Positions 35,014-43,803 of a stretch of 64,000 bases of DNA are shown piece by piece. Under the pieces are notes generated by a model. It was not told the DNA's origin, did not search any database, and saw nothing but the letters and a program-made list of their open reading frames with translations. This stretch comes from Lachnospiraceae bacterium (GTDB taxonomy: Bacteria > Bacillota > Clostridia > Lachnospirales > Lachnospiraceae): the NCBI GenBank assembly GCA_902363675.1, contig CABJAV010000006.1:62001-126000 (forward strand), read 5' to 3'. Position 1 is the stretch's first letter, and each line of letters opens with the position of its first letter. A program made the translations under genes and the position numbers.

Positions 35014-36000
35014 ATGTGTAATAGTAAGCAGCCTTTGATCAGTATTATTGTTTGTGTATATAACACGGAGAAATACATCGCAAAATGTTTGAAATCTATT
35101 TGTGCACAAACATATGCAAATATAGAGATTATTGTTGTAAATGATGGCTCTACAGACAAGACAGCGATGATTATAAATGAGTGGCAGGAAAAGGATGAAA
35201 GGATTGTTCTTGTTCAGCAGGAAAATAAGGGATTAGCAGTTGCAAGAAATGTTGGGCTTGATATTTCGAGGGGAGAGTATATTGGTTTTGTGGATGCGGA
35301 CGATTATATAGAAAAAGACATGTTTCAGATATTGTATGATGCAATTTTACAAAGCGATTGCATGCTATCCATGTGTGCATACAGGATTATGGATACGAAT
35401 GGAAAACTTTTTCCTAAAAATATAGAAAATCCTAAAAGTCAAATTTATGATGTAGAAAAATTTTTCTTCACGGCAATTGCTGACCGGATGTATTATGGAA
35501 TGTGTGTATGTGCATGGAACAAATTATATAAAAAAAGTTTATTTGATGGATTGCGTTATCCGATAGAAAAATTGTATGAGGATAATTGGATGATACATAA
35601 ACTGATCTATAAAGCAAAATCTGTTGTGTTCATAGATAAAGAATTATATTATTATCGCCGAACGGATAATAGTATCATGCATTGTGCGTTTTCGTTAAAG
35701 AGATTTGATAATTATTTTGCACAGGTGGACCGCATTGCTTTTTTTGAAAAGAATCATGCTTCGAGAAACTTGATCGATGCATGGAAAGTGGACTGTGTGA
35801 AGTTTGGTATTAGTTACTGGTTTCAAATGAAAGATTCTAAATGTGCAACAAAAGAAGAAGAAAAAGAGTATTATACTGCTGTAAAAAACAGTATACAGGA
35901 TTTTGTTAAATTATGCCCAATTCCTTTACGGATGAAGGGAATTATTTTTTTAAAGATGCCACACTTATTTTTTTTATTACATTGTGCAAAACAAAATTGA
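35014..36000 (+). CDS. GT2 family glycosyltransferase
   Basis: The 328-residue protein has LISIIVCVYNTEKYIAKCL, IIVVNDGSTDKTA, ENKGLAVARNVGL and GFVDADDYIEKDM, the full GT2 donor- and metal-binding set. A CAWNKLYKKSLF stretch follows, as in capsule glycosyltransferases of Firmicutes. A hydrophobic, basic C-terminus may attach it to the membrane. It follows a 57-base gap holding an inverted repeat. It could decorate the capsule, or less likely the lasso product through a sugar phosphate. Confidence 0.87.
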   Translation: MCNSKQPLISIIVCVYNTEKYIAKCLKSICAQTYANIEIIVVNDGSTDKTAMIINEWQEKDERIVLVQQENKGLAVARNVGLDISRGEYIGFVDADDYIEKDMFQILYDAILQSDCMLSMCAYRIMDTNGKLFPKNIENPKSQIYDVEKFFFTAIADRMYYGMCVCAWNKLYKKSLFDGLRYPIEKLYEDNWMIHKLIYKAKSVVFIDKELYYYRRTDNSIMHCAFSLKRFDNYFAQVDRIAFFEKNHASRNLIDAWKVDCVKFGISYWFQMKDSKCATKEEEKEYYTAVKNSIQDFVKLCPIPLRMKGIIFLKMPHLFFLLHCAKQN

Positions 36001-36033
36001 TTGATATTACGGCTTGTGAGGAGAAACTATTTT

Positions 36034-37704
36034 ATGAAAATTACAAAGAAAATATGGCTTTTACGCATATGTACGGTGTTGTATACTGCTATTTTCTGCA
36101 TAGGATGTGTTGCAAAAGGCGGAGTGTTACAGGATGTGTATGCGTCATCTGCAAATACTGTACTTGTGAAAAAAACAAAGGCAGATAAAAATGTGATTCC
36201 TGATAAATATAATACGGGTGCCAAAGGAAACTTAAAGAAAGTAAAGCTAGGTGCTGTCGTTGGCGGAATCCAGTTTACGGCTGCAAGTGGGAATACAAAA
36301 AATTCACTTGATTTTTATTACAATAATAAACAGGTAAAAGGAAAGATAATTTTTAAAGATTATGATTTCTCTGAATATCCGGTCGTTTGTTATAATTCCC
36401 AAAAAGTAGAGCAAAAAATTAATGTTACATTTATAAATTGCAAGTTTTCTTATTTTGCAACAGATCGAGCATGTACAAACGTGTCATATGAGTTTCAAAA
36501 ATGCACATTCAAAAATTTTGGAGGAAGTAATGCTTCATTTGACAGGTGTAAATTTGGCGGAAGTTATAATGATGGATTAAATCCGTTTCAGAAGATTAAC
36601 GTTAAAAATTCTTTTTTTTGTGATCTTGGAAGTGTAAAGTCAGATAAGGTGATACATTCCGATGGAACACAGATTTATGGGTGGAAAGGAATTACGGCAA
36701 AAGATATTTTGTATAAAAATTGCAGATTTGAAATTCCACAGATTGCACCGAAAGGGAGTAAAGCAGGGGTGAATGCGTGTATCATGCTCCAGCTGGAATA
36801 TAGTGGTGCAGAGTCTATAAAATTTGAAGATTGTATCTTGAATGGAGGAGGGTATAGTATATATGCTCATTCAATCAGCAAAAAGTATCCTTTAAAAAAT
36901 ATAGAGTTTAAAAATATTCAGGTCGGAGGTGCAAAAACATACGGAAGCATATATCCGGATGTGTCATCTGCTGTAACATTTGAAAATGCAAAAGAAACAT
37001 CAACATTGTACGTTGGTTCTGTATGGAAGGAAAAAGGAAAAGTTCATTTGAGTGTTACAAATGATTCTTGTCGGAAACGTAAGTTGTTAGTTATTACAGA
37101 TCAGGGAAAATATTCTTATACTATCCCTGCCTGTCCTAAGGGTGGTCAAACAGACATTAGCCAAACATATGCAGATATGCCATTTGACCAGAAAATTGTA
37201 ATTCCCCAAAAGTGTAAGTATATTATATGTTATGATAATACATTTTCTGGAGCAGCGGAACAGATTCGATTTGTAAACTGGCAGGGGAAAAAAGTTTATT
37301 TATCACAAAAAGAAAATAAAAATTTATACAGCAAAAAGAATGAAAATATTACATCAGGAAAATGTGGAGAAAAAATCCGGTATACATTGTCGAAAGCTGG
37401 CGTTCTCACGCTAAGAGGTAAAGGAGAAACATATTCTTATCACTCGAATAAGAAGACCCCATGGCATAAATACAGTGACCTGATAAAAATCGTGAAAGTA
37501 GAGAAAGGTATAACCGGACTAGGAAACCAGCTGTTTAAAGAATGTGGAGCGATTCAACAGGTAAGTTTGCCAAAAGAATTACAAAATATTGGGGACCGGA
37601 CCTTTTATGGGGCTGTTTTTTTGAAGCGGGTGGAGTTGCAAAAGAAAACAAAATATAACAAAAGCACCTCGTTTTCGGGAAAAACAATAGTAATAAGGAA
37701 ATAA
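36034..37704 (+). CDS. Secreted beta-helix protein with BspA-like C-terminal repeat (copy 1)
   Basis: The 556-residue product begins with a signal sequence (LLRICTVLYTAIFCIGCVAK; the IGC could be a weak lipobox). Residues about 45-330 form a right-handed parallel beta-helix with IIFKDYDFSEYPVV, a SDGTQIYGWKG motif and NGGGYSIYAHS. The HSDGTQ element recalls the HxDGxQ active-site motif of some polysaccharide lyases. The C-terminal 130 residues match BspA-type repeats (GKCGEKIRYTLSKAGVLTLRG, then leucine-rich-like turns). It is a paralogue of the gene at 38831, with one repeat instead of two. ATG 36034 has GAGGAG upstream. It may bind or cut the locus polymer. Confidence 0.75.
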   Translation: MKITKKIWLLRICTVLYTAIFCIGCVAKGGVLQDVYASSANTVLVKKTKADKNVIPDKYNTGAKGNLKKVKLGAVVGGIQFTAASGNTKNSLDFYYNNKQVKGKIIFKDYDFSEYPVVCYNSQKVEQKINVTFINCKFSYFATDRACTNVSYEFQKCTFKNFGGSNASFDRCKFGGSYNDGLNPFQKINVKNSFFCDLGSVKSDKVIHSDGTQIYGWKGITAKDILYKNCRFEIPQIAPKGSKAGVNACIMLQLEYSGAESIKFEDCILNGGGYSIYAHSISKKYPLKNIEFKNIQVGGAKTYGSIYPDVSSAVTFENAKETSTLYVGSVWKEKGKVHLSVTNDSCRKRKLLVITDQGKYSYTIPACPKGGQTDISQTYADMPFDQKIVIPQKCKYIICYDNTFSGAAEQIRFVNWQGKKVYLSQKENKNLYSKKNENITSGKCGEKIRYTLSKAGVLTLRGKGETYSYHSNKKTPWHKYSDLIKIVKVEKGITGLGNQLFKECGAIQQVSLPKELQNIGDRTFYGAVFLKRVELQKKTKYNKSTSFSGKTIVIRK

Positions 37705-37745
37705 ACAAAATGTAGGAATTTCGTTTCAGAGTATGAGGATTTAAG

Positions 37746-38714
37746 ATGGAAGATCTATTAGTTAGTGTGATAGTGACAGCGTATAATGTTGAAAAATATA
37801 TCGACGAATGCATAGAAAGCATTGTGAATCAAAGTTACAAAAATCTGGAGATAATTATTGTGGATGATGGATCTCCGGATTCTGTTCCACAAAAATGTGA
37901 TGAATGGAGAGAAAGAGATACAAGGATTAAAGTGATTCACAAAACGAATGGTGGAGTTTCATCCGCAAAAAACACTGGGGTAGCGGCAGCAACAGGGGAA
38001 CTCATCGGATTTGTAGATGGTGATGATTGTATTGCTTTAAATTATTATGAAACATTGGTCAATGCGTTAAAAAAGAATGAGAGTGATATTGTTCGTATGG
38101 GGATGGAACGAATTGATGAAAATGGAAAGTTCATTAACCGGGTCATTCCTAAGAAAGCCTCTTATAGCGGTTATGAAGCGTTACAATGTATTGGAAAAGA
38201 TGATGGAATATTTATAATGAATCAGCTGTCTTTGAGTAAAAGAGAGGTATTTGAAAACATTTCTTTTCCGGAGGGACGTGTGTGTGAAGATGCAGCTGTT
38301 GCACATCAATTTTACATGAAAATAAAGAAACTGACAGTATTACCATATGATTTATATCGGTATCGGATTGTCTCGCAGAGTATTATGCATAAAAAGATAG
38401 TCATAAAGAGACTGGATATTATAGAGGCTTTGTATGACCGTTTTCTGTCTTATCAGAATTCAGGGTATATAGAATTGCTGGCAGATACATGTAATATTGC
38501 AAAAAACAAAATGTGGATACTTGGAAGAATTAAATTTGTTACAAAAGCAGATAAAGCCAGAAAGCAGCAGATTATTAAGATGTATCGATACATGTATAGA
38601 AATGTAGAAAAAACTGTAAGCATCCAATGCACATTGTGCTATTTTTTCCCATATTTATATAATAAAATGAGGGAAAGATTGAAATTTAAAAGAAATTTCA
38701 TGCATGTTTTATAA
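37746..38714 (+). CDS. GT2 family glycosyltransferase
   Basis: The 322-residue protein shows the GT2 set: LVSVIVTAYNVEKYIDECI, IIVDDGSPDSVPQKCDEW, TNGGVSSAKNTGVAAA and GFVDGDDCIALN (DGD in place of DAD). The later VCEDAAVAHQFYM motif is common in capsule GT2 enzymes. It lies between the two beta-helix paralogues. The acceptor is unknown. The substitution in the metal-binding loop keeps both aspartates, so activity is expected. Confidence 0.87.
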   Translation: MEDLLVSVIVTAYNVEKYIDECIESIVNQSYKNLEIIIVDDGSPDSVPQKCDEWRERDTRIKVIHKTNGGVSSAKNTGVAAATGELIGFVDGDDCIALNYYETLVNALKKNESDIVRMGMERIDENGKFINRVIPKKASYSGYEALQCIGKDDGIFIMNQLSLSKREVFENISFPEGRVCEDAAVAHQFYMKIKKLTVLPYDLYRYRIVSQSIMHKKIVIKRLDIIEALYDRFLSYQNSGYIELLADTCNIAKNKMWILGRIKFVTKADKARKQQIIKMYRYMYRNVEKTVSIQCTLCYFFPYLYNKMRERLKFKRNFMHVL

Positions 38715-38830
38715 GCGTCATGAGTTCTCATAGAGAATTGGCTGGTTGAAAACAAATTATGCATATGTTAAAGTATTTATATGGTACTTTAGTCACAAAA
38801 GAAAGCTCATGACAGGAGAAGTAGTAAGCT

Positions 38831-41059
38831 ATGAAAAATAAGAGAGTATTGCGTGCAACAGCAGTGCTGTTGGGAATGGTAACATTATTGACAGGGGTCG
38901 TCTTTGGATTAAAATCATCAGTGAATATAGATGATGATCCGATTGCTCTTGGAGGAACGGAAGTGTCTGAAGATTTTTTGGTACATCAGACGGAGGATGA
39001 TGTGAGAATAATTCCAGATAAGTATAATACTGGAGCAAAAGGAACACTGATCAACGTAGAACTCGGGGGAATGGTTGGAGATATTCAACTTGTTGCAGGC
39101 AGTGGGGGAACAAAAAACGTATTCGATTTTTATTACCGAAATAAGAATATTGAGGGAACGGTTACATTAGAAAATTATGATTTTTCAAAATATCCGTTAG
39201 TTTTGTATAAGGCTGATAAAGTAGAGAAAAATATAAATTTTGTTTTTAATAATTGTAAATTTTCTATGGTATCGGTAGGAAACAAAAGCGCAAGTATTTC
39301 TTATGCATTCAACAACTGTACTATTGAAAATTTTTATGGAAGCAATGCAAAATTCAGCAAATGTAAGATTGGTGGCAGTTATTATGATGGAATAAATCCT
39401 TTTCAGAACGTAGAAGTGACAGATTGTTTCATTTCAGATTTTGGAAGTACAAAGGATACTGGTAAGGAGATTCATTCAGATGGAACACAGATTTATGGGG
39501 CGGCAGATGCAGAGGTAAAGAATATTTCATTTGACAATTGCAGGTTTGAAATTCCGCCGGTTGCTCCGGCTGGCAGCAATGCATATGTAAATTCCTGTAT
39601 TATGCTTTCTTTGGAATATAGTAATGCAAAAGCAGTTCAATTTTCAAATTGTATTTTAAATGGAGGCGGATATACGATATATACCTGTGCCAAAAAGGAT
39701 AATTTTAAATTAGAGGATATTAATTTATCAAATTTGCGCGTGGGATGCGCAAAGAAATATGGTACCATTTATTACAAAATATCTCCAGGTGTGACTTATG
39801 ATACGGTGGAAGATACAGAGGCTTTGTATGTTGCATCCGTATGGAAAGAAAACGGAAATACGCATTTTAGTGTTAGTAACGACACGAATAAGGAGAGGAC
39901 ACTGAAAATTATTACAAAGTCTGGGGCATATGATTATACAATTCCGGCTTGCAAAAATGGAAACGATATGTCGGAGGAGGATACGTATGCAGAGATGCCG
40001 TTTGATGTCGATATTACAATTGCAGAAGATGCGGAATATGCAATCTGTTATGATACGACAATTGAAGGATGCGCGAAGCAGATTCGATTTATGAACTGGG
40101 GAGATGCCAAGGTATATCTTACCAAGGAACAATTCTCAACATTATTTTCTGGAGCGGAAGATGTGCTGTATTCTGGACAATGTGGGAAAAATGTAGAGTA
40201 TGAATTGAATAAAAAAGGCGAGCTTACATTGGAAGGAACTGGAGACACATATTCTTATAGTTCGGGAAAACCAGCTCCATGGACAAATTACAGCGATTTG
40301 GTAAATGATGTAAAAGTAGAAGAAGGTATTGAGGGATTAGGACAACAGTTATTTAGAAACTGTACAGCAATTAAAAAGGTTTCTCTGCCAGATAGTCTTA
40401 CAAAAATAGAAACAAGAACCTTTTTCGGATGTACGGGATTGCGAACCATTACGTTACCAGCAGCATTAGAAAGTCTTGGAGATTATTCTCTGCCATACGA
40501 AACCCTTACAAGTGTATATTATGATGGGTTGCAGTGGGATAAAGTATATGTATCTGCTAAAAATGAGGGATTAAATGATAAATTATACTTGAATGAAACA
40601 AATGAAGAAACGGATATTCTCGAGAATGGAAAATGCGGAACAGATGCGACTTACACCCTTTCAAAGAGTGGTGTGTTGAAGATTACCGGTACCGGAGAAA
40701 CTTACAATTATAATACTGGGAAACCCGCACCATGGTATGATAACCGGGAGCTGATTGTAAAGGTAGAAATTAGTGAAGGAATTACCGCCATTGGAGAACA
40801 GTTATTCAGAAAGTGCAGTAATATATCGGAAATTGATTTGCCGAATGGTATCGTTAAGATTGGGAAGAATGCATTTATTTCCTGTAGTAATTTGCGTAGC
40901 ATAATAATTCCTGGCTCGGTCGAAGAAATCCAGACACGTGCATTTGATGCAACAGCACTGGAATCGGTCAAATATCAGGGAACAAAGGAACAGTGGGATA
41001 AAATTGTAATTGGTAATTTTAATACGAGACTGGTTGAAAATATTTCATTTACAGAATAA
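38831..41059 (+). CDS. Secreted beta-helix protein with two BspA-like repeats (copy 2)
   Basis: The 742-residue product has an N-terminal hydrophobic signal or anchor (VLLGMVTLLTGVVFGLKSS), then the same block as copy 1 (IIPDKYNTGAKGTL, EIHSDGTQIYG, NGGGYTIYT), covering about residues 55-340. Two tandem C-terminal modules follow, each starting G.CG....Y.L and containing GKPAPW (about residues 440-590 and 600-742). Each has leucine-rich BspA-type turns (LPDSLTKIETRTFFGC; IDLPNGIVKIGKNAFISC). It looks like a surface or matrix protein that contacts the polysaccharide; enzymatic activity is possible but unproven. RBS GACAGGAG precedes ATG 38831. Confidence 0.77.
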   Translation: MKNKRVLRATAVLLGMVTLLTGVVFGLKSSVNIDDDPIALGGTEVSEDFLVHQTEDDVRIIPDKYNTGAKGTLINVELGGMVGDIQLVAGSGGTKNVFDFYYRNKNIEGTVTLENYDFSKYPLVLYKADKVEKNINFVFNNCKFSMVSVGNKSASISYAFNNCTIENFYGSNAKFSKCKIGGSYYDGINPFQNVEVTDCFISDFGSTKDTGKEIHSDGTQIYGAADAEVKNISFDNCRFEIPPVAPAGSNAYVNSCIMLSLEYSNAKAVQFSNCILNGGGYTIYTCAKKDNFKLEDINLSNLRVGCAKKYGTIYYKISPGVTYDTVEDTEALYVASVWKENGNTHFSVSNDTNKERTLKIITKSGAYDYTIPACKNGNDMSEEDTYAEMPFDVDITIAEDAEYAICYDTTIEGCAKQIRFMNWGDAKVYLTKEQFSTLFSGAEDVLYSGQCGKNVEYELNKKGELTLEGTGDTYSYSSGKPAPWTNYSDLVNDVKVEEGIEGLGQQLFRNCTAIKKVSLPDSLTKIETRTFFGCTGLRTITLPAALESLGDYSLPYETLTSVYYDGLQWDKVYVSAKNEGLNDKLYLNETNEETDILENGKCGTDATYTLSKSGVLKITGTGETYNYNTGKPAPWYDNRELIVKVEISEGITAIGEQLFRKCSNISEIDLPNGIVKIGKNAFISCSNLRSIIIPGSVEEIQTRAFDATALESVKYQGTKEQWDKIVIGNFNTRLVENISFTE

Positions 41060-41078
41060 GGGTAGGTGGAAATGTCAG

Positions 41079-41504
41079 ATGAATCCAATTAACTTTTTGA
41101 AATATAATCCGCAGAAACGATTAACAGTATATGCATATATATATTCCGCAATTTATCGTTTAGAATTATTTTTTATTAAACCAAAATATTTACAGAAACA
41201 TTGGGGAATCGAAGGAAAAGAATCACCGGAAGAAGAAGCTCCATGGAAATACCGGTATGCGATGAATGTATCAAGGGTTGTGAACCGGATCTGCTCTAAG
41301 ACGGCATGGGAAAGTAAATGTCTGGTACGTGCATTGACTGCACAAAAAATACTTAAGAAAAAGGGAATACATTCTACATTGTATTTAGGATGTGGGATGG
41401 AAGCTGAAAAGATGGTGGCACACGCCTGGTTGAGATGCGGAAAAATGTATGTGACCGGTGGTGATGGAACTGGATATTCTATTGTAGATAAGTTTTGTGC
41501 TTGA
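41079..41504 (+). CDS. Lasso peptide B2-type leader peptidase (transglutaminase-like)
   Basis: The 141-residue protein matches the B2 cysteine protease that cuts the leader from lasso precursors. The catalytic cysteine lies in SKCLVRALTAQKIL and the histidine in VAHAWLRCG; the third residue is probably the aspartate of TGGDGTGY. ILKKKGIHSTLYLGCGM corresponds to the strand between them. The length is normal for stand-alone B2. ATG 41079 follows GTAGGTGGA; the frame opens earlier at 41010 but that part overlaps the beta-helix gene. It is the first gene of the RiPP block, 19 bases after the beta-helix gene. Confidence 0.85.
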   Translation: MNPINFLKYNPQKRLTVYAYIYSAIYRLELFFIKPKYLQKHWGIEGKESPEEEAPWKYRYAMNVSRVVNRICSKTAWESKCLVRALTAQKILKKKGIHSTLYLGCGMEAEKMVAHAWLRCGKMYVTGGDGTGYSIVDKFCA

Positions 41505-41547
41505 ATATATGTCGAAAAATTTAATTCTAACAATCATGATAGAAAAG

Positions 41548-41576
41548 TTTACCCAATATGTAGGATATGCTAGACT
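41548..41576 (+). promoter_or_regulatory. Possible promoter for precursor A1
   Basis: TTTACC (41548-41553), a 17-base spacer and TAGACT (41571-41576) lie 40 bases before the precursor start. Both hexamers match four of six consensus bases, so this is only a candidate. Confidence 0.3.
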
Positions 41577-41616
41577 TTATAGTGTCAATAGATATTGAGT
41601 AAAGGAGAATAATATT

Positions 41617-41799
41617 ATGAAAAATTGGAGAAACGCAGAAATTGTAGAACTGAACATTAACGAGACAGCACAGGGTGGCAAGGATAGTACACGTGTCGAT
41701 GGAATGTGGACAGATAGAAATACAGGTAATGCATGGGCTAGTTTCGCAAGTGGTGGAAACGCAGGCGGACCTGAAATTGATGTAAGACCAATACAGTAG
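41617..41799 (+). CDS. Lasso-type precursor peptide A1
   Basis: The 60-residue peptide begins MKNWRNAEIVELNINETAQGG, here read as leader MKNWRNAEIVELNINETAQ plus a core from GG. The leader has the W....I..L.....T pattern bound by B1/PqqD-like proteins and shares W....I.ELNINETA.G with the second precursor at 46772. The core is about 41 residues, long for a lasso peptide, and rich in Gly, Asp and Asn (DGMWTDRNTGNAW). If it begins at the first Gly after Gln, an Asp falls at position 9 for ring closure, but Thr is then at -3 rather than the usual -2. It lacks a C-terminal Ser. RBS AAAGGAG precedes it and a terminator follows. Confidence 0.75.
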   Translation: MKNWRNAEIVELNINETAQGGKDSTRVDGMWTDRNTGNAWASFASGGNAGGPEIDVRPIQ

Positions 41800-41813
41800 A
41801 AATGGCAAATATG

Positions 41814-41855
41814 AAACCACCTCAATTCCGATAATTGGAATTGAGGTGGTTTTTT
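41814..41855. terminator. Strong terminator after precursor A1, shared with the convergent cyclase gene
   Basis: A 16-bp perfect stem (AAACCACCTCAATTCC / GGAATTGAGGTGGTTT) is followed by TTTT on the plus strand, 15 bases after the A1 stop. It lies between convergent genes; read from the minus strand the tail is TTTCATATTT, so it may work in both directions. Confidence 0.9.
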
Positions 41856-41865
41856 AATGAAAGAA

Positions 41866-43803
41866 TTAAGACGGATGGTCGTAATTAGACAAATAGTAAC
41901 TGAGTGAAACTGTATAGAGCAAATAGATAATCGGCTTGCTGTCACATTTAGGGTTAAGCTGCTTGTGAGTTTTGCAAAATGTTATCATTTCATTTATTTT
42001 ATCTTGTTTTAAATAAGTTGATAACTGAGGATTATTTATAGTTTCCAGGATATTCAAACGATCCTGTTCCCATGATCGGGCTAAGCGATATATATAATCG
42101 CCACCCTGTAATCCACGGTGAGCAGTGTCAGTGGTGATATGTTCGGGAAGAATATCAGCCAGATAGCCGCGCACCAGATAACGTTCGATTCCATGTGACA
42201 CAAAGCAGGTCATTGGAAGTGTAAGACATAATTCAATCATTCGTTTATCCTTGGTAGGATCGCGTTCTATAATACCATGAAGCAGACTTGAAATTGTATT
42301 GTACAGTCCAATCTGCTGAAAAGTAATTTGAGAGCAAATGTTATTGCGTCGTTGAGAATCGGTAAGCAGTGAGCCGTTTCCACAGGAGTGGAAGAGTTTT
42401 TGGTTCTGATACTTTATATGATATTTGTTTATCAGATTATCTCGGACATTTCCGTTCTTGTATGTGGATGAAATGCCGAAATAATCACAACATTTCTCTT
42501 TCCAGGCAGAATAAAAAGTATGTAAAAAATATTTTTTTGGTACATGATTTTTTTTCAGAAAATCACATATAGATTGTTTTGCCTGTATTAGATGAAACGT
42601 TCGCATTTGATGATAGGTGAGGGATAAAATATCTCCATAAGAAAGTGTCCCATTCCCCATCTGCCCGGTTAATTGTATTTTGCAACCTCTGGCATGTGCA
42701 TCGTGGTTGACTTGATATATCCAGCTTAGATTTATCGCGGATTTTATTGGTAGATCATATTCTTCTACAAACTTCTTCAGATGCGTGAGAGCGTTTTCTC
42801 CTTTACAGTCAATAAAATGACTTTTAATATTCGGAAAACATGCCACGGTTTTTTTTACAGCTGAAGATTCATCCGGAACAAAATAGGCATCTGATTCGTA
42901 ATCGTGTGCTTCATCTGGAATGGAAGTATAAGTATGTAAGATTTCACCGCGCTTTTCTAAAAATGGGGCAGCAATACTGACGATGGATGTCGAGTCAAGT
43001 CCACTGCTTAAGTTTGCTGCTATCTGTGTTCCGGGACGAAGTAAATCCTCTACGCATTTGCGGAAGGTCTGAACGACCAGATCTTTGTATTGCTCTTCTT
43101 CCTGATAATGGATTTTTTTACACTTCTGCGGCTTCCAATATTGGATTTCAGATAATTTTCCATTTGTATATTTGATATAATGTGCAGCCTTTAACTGGAA
43201 TACCTCTTCGAAAGGGGTAAGTCCCGGAAAAGCAAGCATACATGCGGACGGTTCAGATTCACATGCAGTAATCCATTTTTCAGATAATTTTAATTGTTCA
43301 GAGGAAAAGCACTCTTTAAACAAATCGTAGGTGGTACAGAAATATAATGTCTGACCTTGCAGAGAATAGTTGATGCATCGATTTCCGACATGATCGGTAT
43401 AGAGCAGGAAAGTGTCTGTATCCGGTACATAGATGGCAAAAGAAAAAGCACCGAGCAGATGTTCCACAAAACGTTCTCCCCATGTCAGGTAGGCATGATA
43501 ACTGAGAAGTCCATCCGGGATGTCAGCATCTGTAATATGAAGTTCTTGCATAAGTTCCGGACGGTTGTCCAAAATACAATCTGCAGTAAAAAAAATATTA
43601 CGTTCCTTATCATGGTAAGGAAGGATTTCATGTACGGCTTCCGGTGTAAAATACTGGTGACCACATGCAAAATAGAATTTGTCGCTTAGCAGATCATCGA
43701 TACGGTCAATTTTATATTTTCCCATTCTTTTTTTCATGGAAACAGAGAGTTCGGGTTGGATATTTGATTCGCTATGTGAAAGGATTCCCCATATGGCAGC
43801 CAT
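41866..43803 (-). CDS. Asparagine-synthetase-like lasso cyclase (C protein, copy 2)
   Basis: The 645-residue protein is homologous to class B asparagine synthetases. The N-terminal glutaminase-like domain begins MAAIWGILSH and lacks the catalytic Cys2, as in lasso cyclases that do not use glutamine. The synthetase domain has the ATP-pyrophosphatase motif LSSGLDSTSIVS (about residue 243), and later YLVRGYLADILPEHI. It should adenylate a side-chain carboxylate of the core and form the macrolactam. Its start overlaps the stop of the upstream kinase gene by one base. It differs strongly from the other cyclase at 44785. Confidence 0.83.
   Translation of the reverse strand: MAAIWGILSHSESNIQPELSVSMKKRMGKYKIDRIDDLLSDKFYFACGHQYFTPEAVHEILPYHDKERNIFFTADCILDNRPELMQELHITDADIPDGLLSYHAYLTWGERFVEHLLGAFSFAIYVPDTDTFLLYTDHVGNRCINYSLQGQTLYFCTTYDLFKECFSSEQLKLSEKWITACESEPSACMLAFPGLTPFEEVFQLKAAHYIKYTNGKLSEIQYWKPQKCKKIHYQEEEQYKDLVVQTFRKCVEDLLRPGTQIAANLSSGLDSTSIVSIAAPFLEKRGEILHTYTSIPDEAHDYESDAYFVPDESSAVKKTVACFPNIKSHFIDCKGENALTHLKKFVEEYDLPIKSAINLSWIYQVNHDAHARGCKIQLTGQMGNGTLSYGDILSLTYHQMRTFHLIQAKQSICDFLKKNHVPKKYFLHTFYSAWKEKCCDYFGISSTYKNGNVRDNLINKYHIKYQNQKLFHSCGNGSLLTDSQRRNNICSQITFQQIGLYNTISSLLHGIIERDPTKDKRMIELCLTLPMTCFVSHGIERYLVRGYLADILPEHITTDTAHRGLQGGDYIYRLARSWEQDRLNILETINNPQLSTYLKQDKINEMITFCKTHKQLNPKCDSKPIIYLLYTVSLSYYLSNYDHPS

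Noticed and set aside
38717..38813. GTCATGAG and CTCATGAC 81 bases apart before the second beta-helix gene
   Set aside because: The arms are only 8 bp and far apart, with only a small AT-rich hairpin between; not enough to call a regulatory element or mobile-element end.
41010..41078. Longer start for the B2 peptidase at 41010
   Set aside because: The extra residues overlap the end of the beta-helix gene in another frame and lack an RBS; ATG 41079 has one.
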